From Cyathus striatus (Eukaryota; Basidiomycota; Agaricomycetes; Agaricales; Nidulariaceae), in NCBI GenBank assembly GCA_025738555.1, contig JAOVFP010000003.1, positions 1,302,001 to 1,366,000 of the forward strand: a stretch of DNA of 64,000 nucleotides, in the 5' to 3' direction. The notes beneath the pieces were generated by a model. It saw only the letters and a list, made by a program, of their open reading frames with translations, searched no databases and was not told where the DNA came from. Position 1 is the stretch's first letter, and every line of letters starts with the position of its first letter. Both the position numbers and the translations under genes were made by a program. Below are positions 33,067-44,200 of the stretch, one piece after another.

Positions 33067-36000
33067 TTAGAAAGAACCCAATACTTTCAGTGACTCATTA
33101 TCCCAGTCCAACTCCTGTTTGAGAGCACCCATAAGAACAAGTTCAGGTAGATAGATAGCAAAGTTATGATTAGAAAGGGGACGCCAAATCGATGCGTCCT
33201 CGGGACATGACATGACATGACGGTCCTCGCTTGCCGATAAGATTCTGATTGTCGGTTTTTGCATATTCAGCTGTGGGAATCATCATAAGCGTATGTTGTA
33301 AAGGACTTGACGAGCAAAACAGACCTGGCCGCCACAAGCGGTGATGACGTTCTTTAACAGTTTATGATCGATACCAACCTTGGGGGTCACGTAGAACGTC
33401 TTGCCTCGTAATAGGGCACTTGGATTTGACTGTGATCGCCGAAGGACCTCTTCAAGATTGATTTTGAATCTCTTCTCCCCGTCCTTATCCTTCAAAGGGT
33501 AATCGTGCTCCGCTATAGTCAGGACATTAGATAGTACCACGTATGTCGGAATAAAGTACTTACGAAGAAGCTTTTTGGTTTTAGCCGAGTCGACAGCCCA
33601 TTTCTCTGTAATGATATGCGCCCCCATGGCAACGGCACAAATAAACTTTTCAGTGCGAACAAGGTGATTGGCCAGTAGATGAGTACATTCCCCAGGTTTC
33701 TCTGTAGTTTTCACACCGAGTTTGGTAAGAGCCTAATTTAAAAAGTATTAGTACAAGAAACCAAGAGAAATGCCTGTTTTACCTTTGTAACATCGTCTGT
33801 GAGAATAACTTGAGTTGTGGCGAGAACAACGGCAGGCGGTGCTCTTGTCTTTGTAGGTGATCTATGTAGAAATGCATCATTAGCAAACATCACCGAAGAA
33901 GGGGAAACACATACGGGTTCTTGGCATTCCTACCCTTCGCACTCTTCACCGACGTCGTTTGCGGGGCTTCCTCTTCACTCTCCTCCGCCTCCCGCGCACG
34001 CCCTTTGCCTTTAACAGACCCCTTCACAACAGACGTTTTCTCCTCGGGCTCCATCTTCCTCTTCTTGACTTCCCTCTCCGGCTCCCCATCCTTCTCAAGC
34101 ATATCCGACCCACGCTTCTTCAAAATCGCACTACTACCATCCTTCCTCTCTTGTATAGGCGTGAAATTGCCACTCTTCCTCGCCTTGCGCATCTCCTGCT
34201 CAAAGTTCATCACGTCGGGCATGACTGTATCCTTGAGCCGTTGGCTCGCTTTAGCGGCAGCGTTGCGCTGTGGTGGAGCAGCTGAGAGCTGAGAGAGAGG
34301 CGAAGAAGCAGGAGCTGTCGAGGACCCTCGTAATCTCGACGATGAAGCTTGAGTAGGAGCGGCCTTGAGTGAAGATTTAGACTTGATTTTAGACGGCGAC
34401 GCAGAAGCAGACGGGCGCTCAGTCGCAGTAACCCGAATACTCTCTATCCTCGTAATCCGCTTCGTAGGGCTCTTGTCGTCACTCTCCTCCTCTGTATCGG
34501 TAGGTTCGTCAGCCTTGCCCTTGCCCTTAACGTTCTGGGGCGGAGTGCTAAAGTCCAAGCTCGGCATAAGAACGATAGGAATCCGCGCAAGAGACTTTAC
34601 AACAGGTTTAGATTTCTCCATTTCCTTAGCCTTGGGAGCCTCCTTGGCAACAGGCTTCTTACTTGAAGCTGTCTCCCTCCCACGTTTCTTCTTCGAAGCC
34701 TCGTCCTCGCTCTCCTGGGCTTTCTTCTTGCCCTTCCTCCCCTTGACCTCGACCTCCTCAGCCTCGCTCTGATCACTGGACTCAAGCAGCCCTTTCTTCT
34801 TCCCAAGGCTCCTCCTGATCCTTGTCCGTGCATCGCCTTTCTTCCTGTCCAGAAGACTCTTCTTCTCCGTGGTCACAGGAGGAGGCGGAGGCGGAGGCTT
34901 AGCCGGGCTAGGCGAGAACACCGTCTGGGAGTTACTATCAATCATAACCGAGTCCATCGTGACCCGACGAACGAGGTTCTTATTCCGCTTCCGGGGGGGC
35001 TCATCAACGGACATGGCATCCGTATCAGCCTCAGTTTCCGTACGCGCGACCATGGCTTTCTTCGGACTCTCCTTCTTGCGTGGGCTGGGACGCTTGGGCG
35101 CCTCCTCCTCATCCGAAGCGGAGGAAAGCGGGGACGAAGGAGGCAAGTCGGAAACTCTACTTTTCTTCTTGGGCGATTTCGATGGCCTCTCGTCCTCTTC
35201 CTCGTCGGAATCCAAAGCCTTGGCTTTACCCTTGCTCTTCTTGCGCCTCTCGTCCTTGCTCTCGCTGTCGGAATGCTTCTTCTTCCCCTTGCTCTTCCTC
35301 CCCGTCGTCGGCCTCTCCTCCTCACTACCACTCTCCTGTGCCCGCTTCCTCCCCTTCTTCACGACATACTCCCCCTCACTATCGCTCTCTTGAACTTTCT
35401 TCTTCCCCTTTCCCTTCGTCCTCACCTCGGACTCGGACTCGCTATCACTCTCCGCCTTCTTCCTCCCCTTCTTCGCCTTAGGCTTCTCCTCCTCGCTCGA
35501 ACTCTCACTCTCGCTCCTCCTCTCCCTCTCCCGCGCCCGCTCCCTCTTCGCACGACGCATAGCAATAGAAGTATACTTCTTCCTCGCGCTCCCAAGCTTA
35601 AGAGGCTCCTTCGGCTCTTCCTCTCTCTCCTCCTCTTCCTCTTGATCTTCAGAGGAAGAAGCAGACGCATCATCGTCCATGAATACATCCTTCTTGCTCT
35701 TCCCTTTGGCCTTGCTCCCAGTGTCCTTCTTCCTAGGTCGACCAGGACGTCCTTTTGGTACCTCCTCCTCCTCCTCACTAGACGCAGAAGACAGATCGGA
35801 CTCCGAAGGCAAATTCCTCGCCTTCGCCTTCGATTTCGACACAGACTTGGAAAGAGACTTCAACTCGGTGCGTGACTTCTTCCCAACTGTCTTCTTCGCA
35901 GGCTCGCTCTCCTCTGATTCCTCGTATTCCAGATCAACAGCAGCCTTGGAAGGAGTAGGTTTCTCCTTTCCGCCATGCTTGGACGAGGACTTGACACTAG

Positions 36001-39000
36001 GTGTGGACTTCGACTTCCTAGAGTCCTCGTATTCCTCGTCAACAGCAGCCTTGGACGGAGTAGGCTTCCCCCTCCTGCCATGCCTGGACGAGGACTTGAC
36101 ACTAGGAGTCGACTTCGACTTCCTAGCTGGCTCCTCCTCGACAGGCTCCGTCCTCGGATGTCCCTGTCTCCTAGTAGGCGTATCGATGGATTTCTCCAGC
36201 GGCTCCTCCTCGTCGTCCTGAACAGGCTCCTTCCTAGGCCTCCCCCTCCTCGCAGGCGTCTCCCCTTCCTCCCCCTCCCCAACATCCTTCCCAAGCCTCC
36301 CAACCTTCCTCGCCAGAGTCCTCACAAACGTCTCCATTTCATCATCCCCCTCCTCCCCCTCCTCCTCCTCCTCCTCCTCCTGTGGAAGCCCCCTCCTCGG
36401 CCTCCCCCTCTTCTTCGGCGTCTCCGTCTCAGTCCGCACATTGTCAACAACAGACATCTTCCTCGGCCGTCCCTTCTTCGGCACCTCCGTAAGTTTCTCG
36501 AGCAGCGCATCGTCGGCAATAGACATCTTCCTAGGCCTCCCTCTCTTTTTCGGCGACTCCGTAGGCTGTTCCTCCTCCTGCTCGTCTTCGTCTTCTTCGT
36601 GTTGGTGCTCGCGCTCGCGAACCTGCTCCGGCTCTGGGGAAGAAACTGAAGAAACCGGCGGCTCAGGCCCTCGTTCTTCATCCAACACAGGAACAGGATC
36701 CAAGGAAGGCTCCCGGCCAAGCTGAGACTCCTCCTCCAACCCATCCCCGTCCCCCTCCTCTTCCCCACCCCCTTCCCGACGAGTAAACCGCCCAAGCGCA
36801 ACACCCTCCTCAAACTCCATCTCCTCATCATTTTCCTCCCCCGCACCCTCAATCTCCAAATCAACATCCATAAACGCGCTAGCATCCACAACCTCATCAA
36901 TCCCACTCCTCTCACCCACGGGCAAATCCACATCCGTGAACAGCTTGCTGGCCTGTGGCCCTAAGCCGCGCTTCTTCTCCTGCGACCCAGATCCAGGCGT
37001 AACGCTGAGATGAACAAGATTCTCCACTTCGCCTTCACTCCTCTCCCCTTCCCCATCCACTCCCTCTCCCACCTTCTCTCTCTCCTCCCCCTCACTAAAA
37101 CTCTCCTCACCCTCCAACTCCCCAACCTCAACCCCCCTCCCACTCTCCAACACCTTTCCAAAATCCACACCAGGTGGAAAAACAATATACTTCTCGCGGG
37201 CAACCGTCAACTTGCGCCACTGGACAAAACAGTCTTCGAGCCATGTGTGGTTTACGACGGGGATGGACCATGAGAGGGCTTTTGTTGCCTTTGTTCCTGA
37301 TAGGCTAGAAAGAGCGCGTCAGTGAGATACCATGATAAGGGAGGGAGAGAGGGAGGGAAAGAAGAGTAAGAGAAAGGGGGGACCACGTGCATGAGGAGTT
37401 GACGATACGAGGATGGGGAGAGGAGGGCGGGATGAGGGCATGAGCGGGGTAGGGCATGAGCGGGGTAGGGTAGGGTGCGGAAGGGTAAGGGTAGGAGGAC
37501 ATATAGGGTAATGAAGGGCGAAGGTAGGACCACAGTGCGAGAAGGGTAACCATTGGAGGTGGGAGAGTAAGGGTACGAAGAGAAGAAGGTAAACGTACAA
37601 AGCAGCAATCAAAACCGTATTCTTCCCCGTCATACTAGGCGTAAACGTAGCCCCCATAGCCGTAATAAGCTTCTTCAAATACTCTCTCGCTTCGCCCGTA
37701 TAATTCGTCAAAGTGATTTCCTACAAAATCAACCGCGTCAGCGTCAGCAAGCGCACGTTAAAGGGAGCAGGGATCGACAACAGCATCAGCGCGCGCACGT
37801 AAAAGAGGAAAAAGAGAGCAGGGGATGATAAAGGATTCAGCGCGCGTCATGTTGACCGAGAACATAGAGGCAACGAAGAAAAGCACTAGAGAGAAAGGAA
37901 AAGAACTTACATGTCCCCTAAACCCCGGAATCTCCCTCCTCGGCACAGGATAATGCAAAAGCTGGTCGAGCGGGGAGGTAAACACCCCCGAAGCCTGAAC
38001 ATGGAACAACCAAGCCAACGTTCCAATTGTCTTTCCAAGTGCGTAAGCCTGGTAGACACACCAACAAGCGTTAACGAAAGAAAGAAAGGGTGGAAGAAAA
38101 ACAAACCTTAGAATACCCCCTCCCACCTCTCCACCTCGTAACAAACACATCCACCCCCTCCTCCCCCTCCCCATCTAACAACTTCGCCTCCCTCCGATCC
38201 CTCTCCCTCTCCCTCACCCTCCTCTCTTCGTTCGTACCGCCGGGAACTTCGTCCCCATCTTCAATACGCACAATAACGCCCCCAGCTCGCAATATGCCTG
38301 CCTCGATAGCATGGCGCCTCGATCCGCCAAGTTCAAGCGTATAGGAAAGCATAATTCTCCTCCCGTTCCACACTTCTACCTGCATTTCTTCGGGTGTAGG
38401 CGGAGGAGGAAGGGTAGATGAAGGGGCATGCAAGTCGGGTGTATATTTCGCTGCTATACCCATCATCCCCCCTTCTTTCTCCTTCCCCTTAAGCAAGAGC
38501 TTACGCTCAGAGGCAGCACTCTCAACACCAACCAACGCAACCCCCGAGTTGTCCAACACAGCCGGGTCGGGCCACTCATACGCCTCTTCGGGAACACGCA
38601 CACCCAAGCGTACGCAATCGTCAAACCAATGCGGCACGACGACTTTAATGCTCCTAATCTGCATCGCGGTGCTATACTTCTCTCCAGCTGGGGAGAGAGA
38701 GAACAGGTGTGTGATTTCGCGTGTGAGGGCAGGACGCCATTGGCCTCCTAGTGCACTGAGCCCCGCGGAGAGTACTTCGATGTCTGAGGAAGGGAGGTTG
38801 GCAGATGTTCCGATTACGCCGGAGAATATTTTCGTAGGGTGGGTTGAGTAGTACTGGTGTCTGTATTTGTACGTTAAAAAGGGTGGGGAGAAAGAAGAAA
38901 GGCCGTACGGTTGTGGTTTGGACAGTATAACTGATCTCTCGACCCATTTATCCTACTCTCTCATCAATACCTCTCCTCCTCAAAACACATAAAAGTTGAA

Positions 39001-39219
39001 ACACACCGTAACAACGACAACCCCCTCCCTCTGCACATCCCTCCACCCCTCAAACCTCCACGAATCCGAAATCGCATGGGTTATCCTTGTATCGCTGGGC
39101 GTGCTGGCCTCAGTGGCTCCATGCGCTATCATGACATGGCGCAGTTGCTGTGCACGTAAAGGCGGGTAGGTAGGAGAGACAAAGAAGACGATATCGGTGA
39201 ATATGTCGTTGGTGTCCAT
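33067..39219 (-). CDS. BRCT-repeat DNA-damage scaffold (Rtt107/Brc1-like), intact, ten exons
   Basis: Exons (minus) 39219-39007, 38952-38909, 38860-38107, 38048-37911, 37720-37599, 37304-33915, 33861-33783, 33732-33564, 33512-33325 and 33270-33067 join in frame to 1766 residues. All junctions are GT-AG. N-terminal BRCT folds: about 4-90 (DIFTDIVFFVSPTYPPLRAQQL...VVVVTDKWVERS), 95-190 (KIFSGVIG..HWFDDCVRLGVRVPEEAYEW), about 260-370 (MLSYTLELGG...TLAWLFHVQ), then EITLTNYTGEAREYL...SWSIPVVNHTWLEDCF. Next is about 1100 residues of acidic/basic low complexity with repeated GRPRK AT-hook cores. The C-terminal pair is VILTDDVTKALTKLG...HIITEKWAVDS and ALLRGKTFYVTP...FAIYLPELVLMGAL. Rtt107/Brc1-type proteins organise repair at stalled replication forks by binding phosphorylated H2A through the last BRCT pair. 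The start MDTNDIF is in the first exon; the upstream GAACGCAATGCATTACCC block is shared by the fragments. Confidence 0.92.
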
Positions 39220-39478
39220 GGATGCATGTGTTGCTGGGAGATGGAAGGAAGATGGACGCGTGGGATGGGTAATGCATTGCGTTCAACGGACGCGGTCGTG
39301 GGAATGTGAGTCAGTGCGTCATGTGATGGGTTCGGAAGCGTTGAATCAGTTCTGAATGACAGTTTAATCACCGTGTCCTTATAAAAGATAATTATGTACT
39401 TGCCTTACGTGCTAGTAGTTCAATCTAATAAATAGAGATGTTAAAAAAGGAGTAATTTACGACATAGGTTTAATCCAA

Positions 39479-39552
39479 CTCTCTGTCTGGGAGTCAAACC
39501 CAGCTTTCATGCGAACACGGTTGTTCAACTATAACCGATATACTAGCAAGGA
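39479..39552 (-). tRNA. tRNA-Asp-like unit 10, no full anticodon arm (probable pseudogene)
   Basis: Acceptor (TCCTTGC/ACAGAGA) is partly mispaired, T-arm (CTGGG-TTTGACT-CCCAG) is intact, anticodon loop lost (TAGTTGAACAACCGTGTTCG in place of CTGTCA). First of three same-strand units upstream of the BRCT gene. Confidence 0.6.
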
Positions 39553-39786
39553 GTTAGTATGTGTGCACATGACTATTTATATAACTTTGAATCACCAGTT
39601 ACTTAGATTATAGTGTCATGGAATTTTCTCAGATGTGTTGAATCTTCTTTAATCACTGTAAAATGTAGTAGAGATAAGTAGCATTTTAAAAGCACTAATT
39701 TCCCTGTGAGTTGAAGTCTGAAGTACAGACCATGAGTAATTAAAAATAGTATTTCAAAAATGATATATCACCAAATCACTTGGTAG

Positions 39787-39879
39787 CTCCCCATCTGTGA
39801 GTCGAACGCAGCTTTCACGTGGACTTATTGCTTAGTTGTGCATGACAGGTGTGTGTACTAACCGATATACTAACAAAAA
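39787..39879 (-). tRNA. tRNA-Asp-like unit 11, with insert (probable pseudogene)
   Basis: CTGTCA anticodon loop and an insert of about 22 nt (TGCACAACTAAGCAATAAGT) are seen. The acceptor is degraded (TTTTTGT against ATGGGGA) and the T-arm changed (CTGCG-TTCGACT-CACAG). A conserved 5' block with TATAAAT lies about 28 bp upstream. Confidence 0.6.
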
Positions 39880-40153
39880 TTTAGTACATGTGCACACCAC
39901 TATTTATAGGACTTGATTGCAGTGAGCTGTTGATACTGAAATTTGAGAAGGGTTTCATGGGATCTTCTTGAACATGTTGAATCACAAGTAAAATTGAGTA
40001 TAGTAGTTACAGCACACTAAAACATCTTGAAATCACTTGAGCATGTTGAATTCATCTAAATAAACAGGTAGCTTAATAGATCTAATCATTAAAGAAATAA
40101 AGACCATTATCCATGTAAAAATTATAAGTCTACTATTGATATGGACAACCCAA

Positions 40154-40248
40154 CTCTCCTCCCAGAAGTCGAACCAAGCCATCATGCATAAGATTAGGAT
40201 ACACCAATACATAGATGGCATGTGTAATAGCTGATATATTAACAAAGA
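40154..40248 (-). pseudogene. tRNA-Asp-like unit 12 (decayed)
   Basis: TCTTTGTTAATATATCAGCT starts the unit, but the anticodon loop (CCATCTATG) and T-arm (TTGG-TTCGACT-TCTGGG) are much altered, and CpG sites are mostly lost. Confidence 0.5.
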
Positions 40249-40259
40249 GTTGTAAATCA

Positions 40260-41260
40260 CAGATATTATTATGTATATCCCAACTGCTCAGTGCTCACTA
40301 GCAAGGCTGGAGCCTCTCCTACTGTGTCATTGAAGATACTTAGAGTTCCACTGTTTTTATTTATTTTACATTATCACTTTGAAGTTTATGTTATATAGTA
40401 GGTTTCATTATAATATTGAGAATTACTGCCTGCATTGGCAAGAACTTTGCTTGGGGGACAAGGGGAATGTGACCAAGTACTATGGAGCATTTACCATTAC
40501 AAGATGCACATAAATAATAAATACAGGCAGAGATACAAATAATAAATTAATGGACTGGTACAAAGAATAGCTAAAGAAATGTGACTTTTGGGTTAAAGTT
40601 GAATTAAGCTATGTGGATCTTGTGCCATAAAGTAGCCAAAGGCAACCTATTTCACATAGTTCTGGAGCAGTAGTAACTTGTTTGTACTTGGATGAGTTGC
40701 CATTGACTCTCAGTGCTCTAATTTCTGGGTCATAAGAGTGGTTGGAATGATTTTGATTATAGACCCATTGAGACCCCATCAATATGTTTGACTGATCTAT
40801 AAGTTGGATGGTGTATAACATAATCAGACCACATTGACCTTCATTAACAAATCTCTCCAACATAGGCTTGTGATATGTGACTGAACAGTTGGTCATATTG
40901 ATACAGTACATAATCTTATTTACTGAGTTTATATAAATATTTTAAAGAGGTATAATGTGTCAAAAAGAGTACATATGGGTCTGAGAACAATTATGTATTT
41001 GTGTTTTGTAGGTATGAAGTCAATAGGAAAAATGTACAGACAAGGGAATAAGAAAGAGAAGAGAGTGATGAGTTAAGGGTAAGCAATACCAACATAATGT
41101 ACAGTATTGTGAAGTCTAGCTGGGAGAAAATTTGTGCAAATGGAACCAGAAACCAATGAAACTAGTTATGTGACCAATCTATTTGAAATTGGTGGCATGT
41201 AAATGGTTGATGCAAGGTTGACATTGTCACCTTACATCTACATAGAATTAAATTATATTC
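40260..41260. other. AT-rich, CpG-poor spacer without a gene
   Basis: No protein-like frame. A decayed MITE terminus lies at about 40893-40910 and weak similarity to the AT-rich DNA at 7200-7260 near 40350-40410. Confidence 0.4.
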
Positions 41261-41263
41261 CAA

Positions 41264-44200
41264 AATGAACAAATGGAACTCAATCCCATGACATAACATG
41301 TTTATCTTTCCCTTTCCAATTATTTATATATTTTCTAGTACTCTGCTGGAGTGCCCATGCTGCCTTTGAGCTGTCTAATTCACACTTACCATTCACTGGT
41401 TCAAGTAAGCATTTATAGAATTCTTGTGAGATCCTGGTGCACAAGCATCACTAATACTCCACATGCTTGCCACAACACTTCTATACCCTGTATTTAACAT
41501 TACTGCAGAAAGATGTATTGCTTCACTAGGAAATTTTTGGTCACCTTTTCCAGTCTTACATGCAGAAAGGAATGCAAAGTCTGCTTCCAGAATGTCCATA
41601 CTCATTATATTTGATATTGTAAGAGAACTACCATGGACATGAAATGCACTATCAAGTGGTGAGATAGAGTGTTGTGTACCATGACAGGTTAAATGAATCC
41701 AACTATGAGTGCACATTGCCTGAGATACTGCTTCCACAGTAGCAGTTTCTCCCTCAAGTGTTAGAATACCAATCTCAAATTGATTGAAGATCTTTTTTAT
41801 GTTCTCAATCTCCTTCTCTGTGTTTGGAATAGATGGCATTCCTGGGGTATTTGCTTGACTAACTGCCACCATTCCATTTAATCTGGTAGTGACTGACTTC
41901 TTTATGATTTGACCAAGGACACTTAGTGTTGTAATATATGATGAAACCACATAATCAGATAGGACTGATCCAAGTGGTACATCAGAATTGTAGTTTCCAG
42001 CAGCATGTATGGGGAGGAATGATAAGGGCCTGTCGGACACCACCAAAGGTGATCAGTGGGATTTTCTATTGGCTATTTCAATGTCATAAGTCAGCCAGTA
42101 TAGCATATATATAAATACAAATTAACACACCTTAAGCTCTAATGCTTTTAAGATTGGGTTCACAATGAGCTTCCACAGCTCCCCAAGAATGATCTTCATA
42201 TTACTAATCAAGTTGGACTCATTGTAAGCCAATCTTCCTGACCTTTCATTGTTGTTATTCTCCCCCCCCCTTAAGTTTTGTACTTTCCAATATTCTAGTT
42301 CTGCCTTAAGTTTAAGAGCTTTTTTATATGATATTTGAGAAAGGGAGACATTGAAAATCTTCATTGTATCTGTGGAGTTCTCATATTTCTTTTTGAGCAC
42401 CACTGCATCACATCCATTTTCATATATGTGAAGGATGACCACAGTCCCATTAAAGGGAACATATGATTTAATCTCTTCATATTCAATGGGCTTCATAAAA
42501 TCATCTAATCCAGGAAAGCCTCTTATTTCATTCATTTCCTTTTGAAAATGCTCAAGCATTTCTTGTCCTGTAAGGTCCTCTCCTAAAAATTTATATTCTT
42601 ACCAACCAACACACCATTACTTTTCAATCCTCCTGCAACCAATATTTCAGCCAGATTAACCAAAAGCTCATTTGCATTGCCCACATTAATGGACATAAGA
42701 TGTCTCTCAGCCATTTTCCACACAAAATGCAAGTTCAATACAACTGATCTTCCTTGTTCAAGCCACATGAGTACCTTGTCAATCCTTCCAAGAGATATTG
42801 CCAGTGTTGCAGCAGTTCTCACAAAATCTTGCACAATCTTTAATTTCTCAGCTTGAGCTTGAAAATAAGTTGACTTTGAAAGTATAATGAGGGGCAACAG
42901 CTCAAAAATGTAATCAAAGTCATTAAGTTTCTGACCAGATTCAAGTATCATACTCTTGGAAATTATATCTGCCCAGATTGTTACAGCTGTTCCTTTCAGA
43001 GTAAGGGTTCTGTCAAAATTCAACATAAATTCTTTGATAAGATAATGTGCCCTTTGTATATAATTCTCTTTATTTTGATAAAAAATGCTCATAAAAGACT
43101 CTATAACATACATCAGACTCATTAGACAATCTATGTTATTTGGTGGCATGAATTCAAAAGTTTTCTGTCTACCCTTTAGTGATTCTTCTAAATCAATCAT
43201 ATGTCCTAGCATATTAAAGTGCTTGGTCATATGGTTGCACATAGTGTTCAGCATTTGTGACAGAGAAACATTGGGTTTAGAGAGTGCTCTAGGAAAGTTT
43301 ATGCCCTGTGATAAAGTGCAAGATACTACTTGTTTTTGAAATGCAATGCATTTGTCTAAATCAGTCACTTCATTAAAGATGTCAAATCTTTTTGAATAAT
43401 GCTCAGAAAGGGCAAACAATGCAAACAGGTGATTGTTATCAACAGGAGGGGTGATGTCCAGGATTTTCAAACTGACAGCAATGATATCATCTAGATCTGT
43501 TATGTTGTAGAAATATTCAAATCAAATGGCCAGGCAGTCTCTGAGGGTAGAAAGCATTAAAGTAAGAGTGGAATGATTGCCCATGTTTAATGAAATCCCA
43601 TTTTGTAGAATCCATATTGCTTCATTTATATGTTGAATGTCCTTTGTGGGATTAAATTTAGACAATAATAAATAGCCAAGGCTGTAGAATTATATTAGCT
43701 ATTCAAATGTCACAATGATTATCATTCCATGCTGCCTCCACATATGCTTCCAGATAGTTTACTATACCTTTTATGTATTCTACAGACAATGTGCTCCGCT
43801 TTCTATGTATTTAAGTAGTATACTATGTACTGTATTTACTTATCCATTTGCCTCTGGCTTCCTCCCCCTGTGTGCTTTGAGGCCAAATGTAACATCATTG
43901 TCATCGATGCACTGTTCATTTCAACAAAGGCTGGTGATAATTTCTGGGTGCTGAGGTGCTATATTAGCTGCATCCCTATACACACCAATTGCTTCATTTA
44001 TAACTTTAATATCATTGGTAATTGTGTATTCTTCATTAAGAGCTATACCCAAATGGAACAGGAAAAGGGAGGTCTTTACACTCCCCCCCCCCATTCCATC
44101 TGGACTCTGGGTGGACTCCGTGGATTCCATGAATTCCTGCTGGACTCCTGCTGGACTTTTGCTGAATGTGTTTTAGTGGCAAGTCCAGCCATTTTTGTTG

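Noticed and set aside
33921..37273. Long plus-strand frames opposite the BRCT gene (for example 34869-35393 and 35679-36221)
   Set aside because: They are low-complexity shadows of the Lys/Glu/Ser-rich exon on the minus strand; no motif, no splice logic.
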